Shown: positions 1 through 8,001 of the stretch, one piece after another
How positions within the stretch are numbered: position 1 is the first letter of the stretch
Layout: each line of letters starts with the position of its first letter
NCBI RefSeq assembly: GCF_009827455.1
Contig: NZ_WTYZ01000001.1
Coordinates: forward strand, 1,497,001 to 1,561,000
Reading direction: 5' to 3'
From: Pontixanthobacter aestiaquae
GTDB lineage: Bacteria > Pseudomonadota > Alphaproteobacteria > Sphingomonadales > Sphingomonadaceae
Length of the DNA stretch: 64,000 bases
Made by a program: the position numbers and the translations under genes
Notes under the pieces: generated by a model
Seen by the model: the letters and a program-made list of their open reading frames with translations, nothing else
What the model was told of the DNA's origin: nothing
Database searches by the model: none

Positions 1-539
1 GCATGTTGCGGCGCAGCCCGGCCATAAAAGCTCGCCGAATAGGCAAGTGTGCCGTGCTCCTGCCCGAGAGACTTCAGCAGATCGAGCGAGACGAGACTGT
101 CTTTACCGCCACCGCAGAATGAGAGGAATCCGCCCGAGAGATCGCGCTCACCAATCGCTGGCGGCGCGTCTGTGGCGGTAATGGCAAAGTCCGGGCCGAG
201 ATAGTCGGGCTCGTCATTTTCAAAGCGCCATTGCGCCCAGACATTGCGATAAATCGTCAGCCATATCTCCTTGAACTCGGCAGTGACCAGATCGCTATAG
301 TCGCCCCAATCGAGCGTGTCGGGTTTCAGGCTGACAATCTTGTTCATTTCGAACGCAGCGATGTGGAATATCATAGCTCGTATGAACGCGGCACCAAACC
401 GTTCTGACAGACCGTCGAAATCAACGCCTTCGTACCAGATCGCATTCGTGAAGGTCAGTCCGTCCAGCGTATATTCGAAGAACAGCTGCGAGTGGGTCCA
501 GCGGATTTTCGCGAGTCGAAGCGTGCGGGGCGTAGCCAT
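1..539 (-). CDS. PP-loop ATP-pyrophosphatase-like protein, 3' part outside window
   Basis: The gene reads leftwards from an ATG at 539 and leaves the window after about 179 codons with no stop. The first ~130 residues are rich in aromatic residues and match no family I recognise. Residues 138-155 read FLSFCGGGKDSLVSLDLL, which fits the SGGxDS PP-loop signature of N-type ATP pyrophosphatases; these bind ATP and adenylate a substrate. The substrate cannot be told because the rest of the catalytic domain is missing. It is divergent from uvrC, with about 83 bases between the two starts. The reading frame is certain; the function is inferred from the motif alone. Confidence 0.7.
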   Translation of the reverse strand, partial: MATPRTLRLAKIRWTHSQLFFEYTLDGLTFTNAIWYEGVDFDGLSERFGAAFIRAMIFHIAAFEMNKIVSLKPDTLDWGDYSDLVTAEFKEIWLTIYRNVWAQWRFENDEPDYLGPDFAITATDAPPAIGERDLSGGFLSFCGGGKDSLVSLDLLKSLGQEHGTLAYSASFYGRAAPQH

Positions 540-622
540 GAGGCGACTCTAACCTGTCGCCGCGACTTTTCCACCCCCAGCCTGTGTTTGACCTGTCGGC
601 GCAAAGGCTTATTTGCCAGAGC

Positions 623-2599
623 ATGTCCAAACCGCGCGAACCCTCCAAAGCTGGTAGCAAGCTTGCCGCCCCAAACGGGCCCGGAAGCGCTGAAAGGTTC
701 AACGAGGAGAACGCTACATACACCGTCGCTTCGGCCACGCCCGATCTGGATACGGGACTACAAGCGATCCGCGACACCGTGAAAACCTTGAAGCCAGTTC
801 CAGGCGTGTACCGGATGCTCGATACGCGCGGTGACGTGCTGTATGTCGGCAAGGCGCGGGTGCTGAAAAACCGTGTCGCCAACTACACCCAGCCGAAGGG
901 GCAGCCGCAGCGCCTCCTCCGGATGATCAGCCAGACGCGTCGAATGGAAATCGTTACCACCAATAGCGAGGCTGAGGCACTGCTGCTGGAAGCGCAACTA
1001 ATCAAACGCTTCCGGCCGCCATTCAATGTGCTGCTGCGCGATGACAAGAGCTTCCCGTTTATCCTGCTGCGCACAGAACATGACTTCCCGCGGATCATGA
1101 AACATCGCGGCGCAAGGCGGGCGAAGGGCAATTATTACGGACCATTCGCTAGTGCCGGCTCGGTCAATACAACCATCAACGCGCTGCAAAAGCTGTTCCT
1201 GCTGCGGTCCTGCACCGACAGCTTTTTCAGCCGCCGCGACCGGCCGTGTCTGTTGTATCAAATCAAGCGCTGTTCAGCCCCATGTGTCGACCGGATCAGC
1301 AAGGATGATTATGCTGAGCTGACCAGGCAGGCGAAGGATTTCCTTGGCGGAAAATCTGGCGCGGTGCAGGCTGATCTGGAAAAGCAAATGGCTAAGGCGG
1401 CGGAGGATCTCGATTTTGAGACCGCCGCCATTCTGCGCGACCGGCTGCGCGCCGCGACCTTCATTCAGGGCAGCCAAGCCATCAATGCCAGCGGTGTGGG
1501 CGATGCTGACGTGTTCGCGCTCGCCAGCAAAGGCGGCCAGATTGCGGTACAAGCCTTCTTCATTCGCGGTGGACAGAATTGGGGGCACCGCGCGTTCTTC
1601 CCGAGCCACACCAAGGACGTGGAGGAGGATCAGGTGCTCGCCAACGTTCTCGCACAATTTTACGAGGAAGTGCCGCCGCCGCGTACCATTCTGGTCGATC
1701 GCAAACTGCCCGAGCAGGCGCTGATCGAAGAGGCCTTTGCGGCAGCTGCGGAGCATAAAGTCGATATCTCGATCCCGCAGCGCGGTGACCGGCGCAGCCT
1801 GATGAAACAGGCGCAGCGCAATGCCAAGGAAGCCCTCGACCGGCGGCTGGCTGAACGCGGCACGAAGGCCAAGACGTTGCGCGAATTGGCCGAGTTTCTC
1901 GAACTGCCCGAAGTCCCGCAGCGGGTGGAAGTCTATGACAACTCGCACATTCAGGGATCGAAAGCGGTCGGCGGGATGATTGTTGCCGGGCCGGAGGGCT
2001 TCATCAAAAACCAGTACCGCAAGTTCAATATCAAGAGCGCGCAAACCGATGATGATTTCGGGATGATGCGCGAAGTTATGCAGCGCCGCTTTGCCCGCGC
2101 GATGAAGGATGATCCCGATCGCGAAACCAGCGGAGATAAGGCCGTGTGGCCCGATCTTGTTCTGATCGATGGCGGGAAGGGGCAGATGAGCTCTGTGCGC
2201 GATACGCTGGAGGAATTGGGCATCGAGGATGTCCCGTTGATCGCTATCGCCAAAGGACCGGGCCATGGCCGCGAAGGCCGCGAAGTGTTCCACTTCCCCG
2301 ATGGCCGCGAGAAGATGCTGCCGACCAATTCGCCGGTTCTGTTCCAACTCCAGCTATGGCGCGACGAAGTCCACCGCTACGCCATCGGCGCCCACCGCGC
2401 CAAACGCAGCCGCGCCATCACTGCGAGTCCGCTAGATGAAATTCCGGGCGTCGGCCCGGCACGAAAGCGCGCTTTGCTGCTGCATTTTGGTACCGCAAGC
2501 AAGGTGAGGGCCGCGAGCCTAGAAGACCTGCAGCGCGCACCGGGTGTCAGCGCCGGCGTCGCGCAGACGGTGTATGACTATTATCATGCGGGTGGGTGA
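623..2599 (+). CDS. uvrC: Excinuclease ABC subunit C
   Basis: UvrC makes the 3' and 5' incisions around a DNA lesion in nucleotide excision repair after UvrAB hands over the damaged site. From the ATG at 623 it is 658 residues. The order fits the family: GIY-YIG nuclease (GVY at 61-63, YVG at 74-76), a UVR motif near residue 245 (DLDFETAAILRDRL) that contacts UvrB, an RNase H-like second nuclease with VYDNSHIQG and DLVLIDGGKGQ, and helix-hairpin-helix DNA-binding repeats at the C-terminus (IPGVGPARKRALL). An in-frame ATG at 584 would add 13 residues with no family similarity. The unstructured first ~45 residues are a lineage-specific extension. The next gene starts three bases after the stop. 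Confidence 0.96.
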   Translation: MSKPREPSKAGSKLAAPNGPGSAERFNEENATYTVASATPDLDTGLQAIRDTVKTLKPVPGVYRMLDTRGDVLYVGKARVLKNRVANYTQPKGQPQRLLRMISQTRRMEIVTTNSEAEALLLEAQLIKRFRPPFNVLLRDDKSFPFILLRTEHDFPRIMKHRGARRAKGNYYGPFASAGSVNTTINALQKLFLLRSCTDSFFSRRDRPCLLYQIKRCSAPCVDRISKDDYAELTRQAKDFLGGKSGAVQADLEKQMAKAAEDLDFETAAILRDRLRAATFIQGSQAINASGVGDADVFALASKGGQIAVQAFFIRGGQNWGHRAFFPSHTKDVEEDQVLANVLAQFYEEVPPPRTILVDRKLPEQALIEEAFAAAAEHKVDISIPQRGDRRSLMKQAQRNAKEALDRRLAERGTKAKTLRELAEFLELPEVPQRVEVYDNSHIQGSKAVGGMIVAGPEGFIKNQYRKFNIKSAQTDDDFGMMREVMQRRFARAMKDDPDRETSGDKAVWPDLVLIDGGKGQMSSVRDTLEELGIEDVPLIAIAKGPGHGREGREVFHFPDGREKMLPTNSPVLFQLQLWRDEVHRYAIGAHRAKRSRAITASPLDEIPGVGPARKRALLLHFGTASKVRAASLEDLQRAPGVSAGVAQTVYDYYHAGG

Positions 2600-2602
2600 G
2601 GG

Positions 2603-3658
2603 ATGACAGCAAGAGACCTTACGGCTGAACAAAGAGCAGCGGATTATTTTCACCATATAGACATGGGGTTTCTGAACCGTCGACTTTGTATGTCGGCGCT
2701 CATGCAAGACGGTCGGGCGTTTTACGCTCAAAACGCTCGCGTCGGACATGATCATTTGACTCGACTTTCCAATGACCATTTGTTGGTTACATTGTTACTT
2801 GACCGCTGCGATTCTGTCGGAGCGCCCACACTCATCGAGGCAGTTGGCAAGGGAAAACCGAAGTATCTGTTTCGGAGTACTCATGCGTTAGCTCCTTGCC
2901 CAGAGGTCTACACTGCCGAGCGGGTAACACAGCAGGTCCTGACAGATATCGAGCTCGATAAGCCGCTTAGACTTTCCTATCACACCGAGCATATTGTCAG
3001 TTCGACGGGCAAGATGATGCTCGCTCAGGGTTCGGATGACAATTATCTTGAGTCAATTGTTGGCCTTGTTCACGATAAAGATGGTCGTTGGGAAATCGAA
3101 CCACTGGTAATGGGAGCCCCGTGGCTTGATCATCCGCGTAACGGGAAGCACAGCGGAGATTTGATGTGGTTAGGTCGCGACTTTGGTGAAATTCTTGCTG
3201 AAGATATAGATGAATTTTCTAACCTAACTGACGTCAAGGTCACGTCGGCGGACGAGTGGATGAGCGTCATGCGCGATCTCTCTGAAGAAGACGTTAAGCA
3301 GAAAATCGCAACATTGTTTGCCGAACCAACGAAGAAAGACTGGGGTGGGGAGAGGAATGATTTATTCACAGCTCAGATGCATGTTCTCGGCGGACGCCGG
3401 ACTGCCGCATTTTTGTTGAAGGGGCCGACTAATTTCCGAGAAATGACCCTCGATATGTGCGGGAAGAGAGCCGATCAGGTTCTTCGGTTAACTGAGAGTG
3501 GTGCAGATATATCTGTAGTCCAGCACTCACATCAGATTGGAGAGGCGGTGCGGAGCACGCTTCGGCAGCTTACGGTGACGCCCGGGAGAGCCAAAAAGTA
3601 CTGTACGATAGATGGACAGACTACCTATCGAATTCTCAAGGCAAACAAGCTACTTTGA
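2603..3658 (+). CDS. Conserved-looking protein of unknown function
   Basis: A 351-residue soluble protein that I cannot assign to a named family. It starts three bases after uvrC and its last 9 bases overlap the 3' end of the convergent carotenoid oxygenase gene. The C-terminal ~110 residues look like a domain: DWGGERNDLF (246-255), RRTAAFLLKGP (265-275), a CGK..DQVLRL stretch (286-296) and VVQHSHQIGEAVR (305-317). My memory of similar uncharacterised proteins suggests this segment is conserved. The acidic/Lys/Gln spacing is reminiscent of PD-(D/E)XK-type nuclease folds, but the usual ExK is LLK here, so this is only a guess. Codon third positions are more A/T-rich than in neighbouring genes, which suggests acquisition by transfer. 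Confidence 0.75.
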   Translation: MTARDLTAEQRAADYFHHIDMGFLNRRLCMSALMQDGRAFYAQNARVGHDHLTRLSNDHLLVTLLLDRCDSVGAPTLIEAVGKGKPKYLFRSTHALAPCPEVYTAERVTQQVLTDIELDKPLRLSYHTEHIVSSTGKMMLAQGSDDNYLESIVGLVHDKDGRWEIEPLVMGAPWLDHPRNGKHSGDLMWLGRDFGEILAEDIDEFSNLTDVKVTSADEWMSVMRDLSEEDVKQKIATLFAEPTKKDWGGERNDLFTAQMHVLGGRRTAAFLLKGPTNFREMTLDMCGKRADQVLRLTESGADISVVQHSHQIGEAVRSTLRQLTVTPGRAKKYCTIDGQTTYRILKANKLL

Positions 3659-5125
3659 ACCCAACATCCCCCTTTCAACCCAGCATGAATGCACGCCGCT
3701 GCTAATCTTGTGCGGCAGCTTTAGCCGACAAATCGGGCCCTTGGTCACATCGCCAGCATCTAAAATCGCCAGCTCGCTCGTTCCGGTGTTCTCGTCGATC
3801 AGGAATGTTACGAGATATCCGTCATCCTCTGAAGCCGCGCCTTTGCGCGGCACCATCGGGCTTTCGCTTGCATATACGCCCTCGGGCAGCTCGAAGACTT
3901 GCTCCTCGCCCGTTTCGGTGTCGTGCTTGACGTAGCCGTTGAACAGGAACCAGCCGGGGCGCGTGGTGGTGGACCATAGGTAGCGCGAGGGTTTCATTAG
4001 ATAGTCCGGATTGATCATTCCGAATTCGACAATGCGGTCGGACAAGCGTTCTTCAGTGGTCTCGCCGGTCGTCAGATTGAAGCGCCAGCGGTGAAGGCGG
4101 CTTTGGAAGCTGTGCTCGTCGACATAAGCCATCATGTGGCTGTATTGCCCTGCTTCTTCCAGCGGATCGGGCATCGGCTTTGACTGATGATAGCCTTCGA
4201 GGACAACTTCATCGCCTTCTTCCCCCTTGACCTCATACGCATTGGTCCAGTGGAGCACGTAGGTCGGGTCAGCCTCAAACCAGCGGATTTCTTCGGGCTG
4301 GCCGTGACGCGGGATCAGTGCGAAACGGGTTGGCAATCCTTCGTGAATGCGCGCGGCGTGGAGGTCGCGCTTGAGCAATTCCGCGTCCCAGAACAGCGGC
4401 ATATCGTTGAGGATCGACCAGTTCTTGGTGATCGCCATATCGTGCGGAAGGCGCGGTCCGGGCAGAGGGATTGGGACATAGTGCACCAGCTTGCCTGCAC
4501 GGTCGACCACGCCATAATGCATGTAGGGCGCGTGCTTTGAATAGTTGAAGAACATCAGCTCGCCGGTCTCTTCATCGACCTTCGGATGCGCTGAGACGCC
4601 GTCGATTGGTCCCCACGGTGCCTTGCCCAGATTATCGAGCGTTTCAGGATCCATCATCCACGCTTCGCCGCATTGGTAGAAAGTGGCATAGGCCACGCCT
4701 GCATGGACGATTATGTCGGTGCTGCCGGTGTCTTTCAGCCCGCCATGCGCGCCGAAGCCAGGGCGTTTGGATGTGCCCGGCGGGTCCATCAATCCGCCCC
4801 ACAGCGAGCCATCCGCAATCTGCTCCTGCGTAAAACAATGGGTGCGAATGAAGCGGTTGCGGTAGCTGACTTTGCCGCGAGAAATGCTGACCTGATGGAC
4901 CATCGCATCGCCGTCAAACGGATGATGGCGGCCCAGCGGCTGGTGCACCGGGTTTTCAGTGTTGCGCAGATAGATGCCATCAATATCGGCCGGAACTTCG
5001 CCTTCGATCACTTCCAGTTCGGCAACGTCCACCTCCTCATGCAGGGGAGCCCAAGGACCGCTGAGATATGGATGATTGCTCGGCTCGAGTGTGGTTTTGA
5101 CCGGCGGTTGCTTGGTAATCTGCAT
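3650..5125 (-). CDS. Carotenoid oxygenase family protein (RPE65/CCD-like dioxygenase)
   Basis: A 491-residue non-haem iron dioxygenase of the carotenoid cleavage/lignostilbene dioxygenase family, which splits a conjugated double bond with O2. The four iron-binding histidines are all visible in expected contexts: H180 (SAHPKVD), H228 (LPHDMAIT), H292 (VLHWTNAYE) and H479 (SGVHSCWVE). The N-terminal EGEVPADIDGIYLRNTENP matches the family opening, and HHPFDGDAMVH the first propeller blade. The substrate (carotenoid, apocarotenoid or stilbene) cannot be decided. Sphingomonads make C40 carotenoids and also degrade lignin dimers, so either use is plausible. It is a single-gene unit, convergent with the preceding orphan gene and divergent from the universal stress gene. 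Confidence 0.93.
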   Translation of the reverse strand: MQITKQPPVKTTLEPSNHPYLSGPWAPLHEEVDVAELEVIEGEVPADIDGIYLRNTENPVHQPLGRHHPFDGDAMVHQVSISRGKVSYRNRFIRTHCFTQEQIADGSLWGGLMDPPGTSKRPGFGAHGGLKDTGSTDIIVHAGVAYATFYQCGEAWMMDPETLDNLGKAPWGPIDGVSAHPKVDEETGELMFFNYSKHAPYMHYGVVDRAGKLVHYVPIPLPGPRLPHDMAITKNWSILNDMPLFWDAELLKRDLHAARIHEGLPTRFALIPRHGQPEEIRWFEADPTYVLHWTNAYEVKGEEGDEVVLEGYHQSKPMPDPLEEAGQYSHMMAYVDEHSFQSRLHRWRFNLTTGETTEERLSDRIVEFGMINPDYLMKPSRYLWSTTTRPGWFLFNGYVKHDTETGEEQVFELPEGVYASESPMVPRKGAASEDDGYLVTFLIDENTGTSELAILDAGDVTKGPICRLKLPHKISSGVHSCWVERGMLGSK

Positions 5126-5210
5126 TCGCGTGTTCCTCTCGGTGGTGAGAGTAGCGAATGGCAGTCACGACGCAAGCGGCTCCGGCATCGTGAGTAATTT
5201 TGCCGGTATC

Positions 5211-5224
5211 TTGATCCAGATCAA
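5211..5224. promoter_or_regulatory. FNR/FixK-type binding site upstream of the universal stress gene
   Basis: TTGATCCAGATCAA is a perfect match to TTGAT-N4-ATCAA, the box bound by FNR, Anr, FnrL and FixK regulators. It lies 92 bases before the start codon at 5316, in the divergent region between the stress-protein and carotenoid-oxygenase genes, so it could act on either. Universal stress genes are frequent members of FNR-type regulons, so control by low oxygen is the likely reading. The regulator itself is not in the window. Confidence 0.72.
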
Positions 5225-5315
5225 TGCGCGGCATTGCGATGGGGCGCAAAAGACTCGCAAGGGAGCGCAGCCCCCGATTTCATGACGCTCCCTCTGACTG
5301 GAAGGAGTCACGATT

Positions 5316-6131
5316 ATGCGATCTATCTTAGTTCATGTTTATAACGATCCCGGCATTGAGGCGCGGCTGCAAGTCGCGCTGGACATGGCGCGGTCTTACG
5401 ATGCGCATTTGACCTTTTTGCAGGTGGTGCAGCAACCTATCGTTCTACCCGGAGATTACACTGGCACAATCACCGCACAGATGATGCCGGTTGTCCAGGA
5501 ACAGGCAGACGAGCTGCGCAAAGTGATCGAAGCCCGATTGGCCGATGAAGACGTCCGCTGGGACTGGGTTCAGGAAGCTGGCATGGCCGATGACATGCTG
5601 ATGAGCCATGCAGCGCTCAATGATCTAGTACTGGTGGGCTGCGTTGCACCGCAAGGGTCGGAAACGCAGCCATCGCGGCTGGCAGGGACCTTGGCGATTG
5701 AAGGCCGAAGCCCGGTGATGGTAGCCCCAAAGGATGCGAAAGGCTTCGACCCGACGAAACCTGCGTTGGTTGCGTGGAACGGTTCGCGAGAGGCCTCACA
5801 TGCGTTGCGAGAGGCACTGCCCATGCTCAAGCACTCAAAGTCTGTCTATTTGGTGACAGTGACCGGTGAGAATGATCGAAAGCGGTCCGCGTTGCCACCT
5901 GTTGATGGCGCGGCCTACCTATCGCGGCATGGTATTTCGTGCGAGATTGTCGAACTGCCATGTCTGGGACGGCATCCGGCGGAAGTGCTGCTCGAAGCTG
6001 CGGAAAGCCGCGATGCCGGTTACATCGTGCTAGGTGCCTATGGCCATGCGCGATTGTTCGAGCTGGTATTTGGCGGCGTCACGCTGCGGATGCTGAAAGA
6101 CCCGCCAATACCTTTAGTGCTTGCCCACTAA
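5316..6131 (+). CDS. Tandem universal stress protein
   Basis: A 271-residue cytoplasmic protein with two UspA-like halves (about 1-145 and 146-271). The second half keeps the nucleotide-binding pattern G-x2-G-x9-G-(S/T): GAYGHARLFELVFGGVT near residues 244-260. The first half has a degenerate version around VGCVAPQGSETQPSRLAGT, so only one half may bind ATP. This tandem form is common in proteobacteria and is linked to survival under low oxygen and stress. A good Shine-Dalgarno site (GGAAGGAG) sits just before the ATG, and the FNR-type box lies upstream. It converges with tesB; the two stop codons interlock in four bases (6128-6131), leaving no room for a terminator. Confidence 0.92.
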   Translation: MRSILVHVYNDPGIEARLQVALDMARSYDAHLTFLQVVQQPIVLPGDYTGTITAQMMPVVQEQADELRKVIEARLADEDVRWDWVQEAGMADDMLMSHAALNDLVLVGCVAPQGSETQPSRLAGTLAIEGRSPVMVAPKDAKGFDPTKPALVAWNGSREASHALREALPMLKHSKSVYLVTVTGENDRKRSALPPVDGAAYLSRHGISCEIVELPCLGRHPAEVLLEAAESRDAGYIVLGAYGHARLFELVFGGVTLRMLKDPPIPLVLAH

Positions 6132-7048
6132 TCTAAGGCTTTGGGCGTGCGGCGGCGGATCACGCCTTCCTGGGCGACGCTGGCGATCAATTCGCCGTCG
6201 CGGTTAAAAATACAGCCACGGTTGAAACCGCGCCCACTGCCGCTCCACGGGCTATCGGTTGCGTAAAGCAACCACTCATCCGCCCTTGCCGGACGATGGA
6301 ACCAGATCGTGTGGTCGAGGCTTGCGCCGTTAAGTTCACCGCGCATCCAGCTGAGGCCGTGGGGCAGCGCACTTGTGCCAAGCAGAGTGAAGTCGCTGGC
6401 ATAGGCGATGATCGCGCGGTGCAGCGCCGGATCTTCGGGCAAAGGCGCGGCGGCTCTGAGCCAGCTATGCGCTCTGGGTTCTTTCTTCTCGCTGTTCATC
6501 CAGTGCAGCCGGTCGATAGTACGCATTTCGATAGGGCGCGGACGCAGCATCATCTTTTTCGCGGCCTCGGGCATATTGGGCTGCTTGGCAATCATCTCAC
6601 GCCGCATTTCCATGTCAGACTTCAAATCCTCTGGCGGTGCGACGTCGGGCATCACGTAGTCGCCATGCTCCAGCCCGTCTTCCGCCTTCTGGAAGCTGGC
6701 TGTCAGGTTCAGGATCGGTCGGAGTTGTCCGTCTTCCTCGGCCTGGCTGGCCACAACCCGGCGGTTGGAGAAACTGCGCCCGTCAAAATCGCGCGCGATC
6801 TGATAGTCGATCGGCGGGCCTTCTTTGCCGCCGCGCAGGAAATAGGCGTGGAGCGAATGCGCGCCCTTTTCCTCAGGCACGGTATCTTGCGCGGCCATCA
6901 GCGCCTGCGCGATAACTTGCCCGCCAAACACGCGCCCAACCCCGCCTTGTTGCGGGTTGCCGGTATAATTGTCGTCGCTGTTCTTAGTGACTGTCAGCAA
7001 GCGCACGAGGCCATCGACAAGCTCTTGCGGGGATTTAGGTTCGCTCAT
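6128..7048 (-). CDS. tesB: Acyl-CoA thioesterase II
   Basis: A 306-residue double-hotdog thioesterase of the TesB family that hydrolyses medium- to long-chain acyl-CoA to free fatty acid and CoA. The N-terminal half has GGVGRVFGGQVIAQALMAA followed by AHSLHAYFLRGG, the usual first hotdog signature. The C-terminal half has SLDHTIWFHRPARADEWLL and ends with a GRGFNRGCIFNRDG run followed by ASVAQEGVIRRR, which contains the catalytic Gln region. The length fits the family. It lies between the convergent stress gene and the cupin gene; the 41-base gap to the latter suggests possible co-transcription from the GNAT/cupin promoter. Confidence 0.95.
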   Translation of the reverse strand: MSEPKSPQELVDGLVRLLTVTKNSDDNYTGNPQQGGVGRVFGGQVIAQALMAAQDTVPEEKGAHSLHAYFLRGGKEGPPIDYQIARDFDGRSFSNRRVVASQAEEDGQLRPILNLTASFQKAEDGLEHGDYVMPDVAPPEDLKSDMEMRREMIAKQPNMPEAAKKMMLRPRPIEMRTIDRLHWMNSEKKEPRAHSWLRAAAPLPEDPALHRAIIAYASDFTLLGTSALPHGLSWMRGELNGASLDHTIWFHRPARADEWLLYATDSPWSGSGRGFNRGCIFNRDGELIASVAQEGVIRRRTPKALD

Positions 7049-7089
7049 GAAACGGTTCTGCGTTGCACTGCAGCGCAGGTCAACGATGC

Positions 7090-8001
7090 TTAGCCGACTA
7101 GCCCAAGCTTTCTGAGAGCACGATAGGTATAGGCTTTCTGCTTGTTCGATCCTGGCCAGCGCAAAGGTGCTCTCGGGTTCAGCCCAGCTTTGCGAAGAAC
7201 GCGATTGAACCCGCGCGCATCGGCCTCTTCAAAACTCCAATCGCTGCGCCATGTGATAGACAGAGAGATCGAGCTGGTCGCGCCGTTACGAACGAAATGT
7301 GGTGCCATCACCGGGACGAATAGAGCTTGCCCCGCTTTGATCGCGAGCTCGGTTCCGTACTCGGCGAATTGGTCCTGCCATGTAAGTTCACGTGCGCCGC
7401 CGGAGTGATAGCCTTCGTGGACCTGATCCGGAGCAAAACGGGCGTCACCTGCCGGAAACTGGGTCATTACTTTCGAGCCCTTGAGTTGAAGCAGAATGTT
7501 ATGCTCCGGATCGAAATGATAAGGCGTGACAGCATTCGGTGACGATATGAATATAAACCCTTGCGGGCGCAGCATCGCGCCGGTTTTGGCTTCGATCTCC
7601 GGTTTGATTTCGTCGAGCAACGACAGCAGCAAAGTCTTGTAGGTTGGTGATTGCTCGATGTTCTTAAGCACCGCCCAGCTATTGCTGGTGGCGATGTGGC
7701 GGATTGTGTCTCGGATGGAAAGGCCGGTGGCTTCGGGCTTACCATCCACACCAATTGGCAAATCGCCACTGTTGAACTCGATTGAGCCTTCGGGAAGCTC
7801 GCCGGCCAGATTGGCCAGTGCATCAAGCGTCAGGGATGAATGGTCTGACATTTGATGGTCGAGAATATGCGGGGTTTCGGGATAGTTCGCTGCGAAGTGA
7901 ATGCGGGCTGCTTGGCCGAACACGGTCGGTTCGGTGCCATCGCTAACCTCGTCCAAATCAAATGCGTGATCGTGAAAGTCGTGTGGGCCATCCATCATCA
8001 T
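7090..8001 (-). CDS. Cupin/JmjC-like (cupin_8) domain protein
   Basis: A 303-residue protein with the fold signature of Fe(II)/2-oxoglutarate oxygenases of the JmjC-like cupin_8 class. H162 and D164 (TPYHFDPEHN) with H235 (VMAPHFVRNG) form a plausible HxD...H iron triad, and GSKVMTQFP follows the first pair as in such enzymes. The N-terminal ~100 residues and the C-terminal ~50 (GFNRVLRKAGLNPRAP) are accessory. Members hydroxylate protein or small-molecule substrates, but the target here is unknown. Its ATG overlaps the stop of the upstream GNAT gene (ATGA), so the two are translated as a pair. Three ATG codons in a row allow starts at 8001, 7998 or 7995. Confidence 0.85.
   Translation of the reverse strand: MMMDGPHDFHDHAFDLDEVSDGTEPTVFGQAARIHFAANYPETPHILDHQMSDHSSLTLDALANLAGELPEGSIEFNSGDLPIGVDGKPEATGLSIRDTIRHIATSNSWAVLKNIEQSPTYKTLLLSLLDEIKPEIEAKTGAMLRPQGFIFISSPNAVTPYHFDPEHNILLQLKGSKVMTQFPAGDARFAPDQVHEGYHSGGARELTWQDQFAEYGTELAIKAGQALFVPVMAPHFVRNGATSSISLSITWRSDWSFEEADARGFNRVLRKAGLNPRAPLRWPGSNKQKAYTYRALRKLGLVG

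Noticed and set aside
1274..2347. Long open frame (357 codons) on the minus strand across uvrC
   Set aside because: It is antisense to a complete, well-conserved uvrC and has no family-like segments; long antisense frames are common at this base composition.
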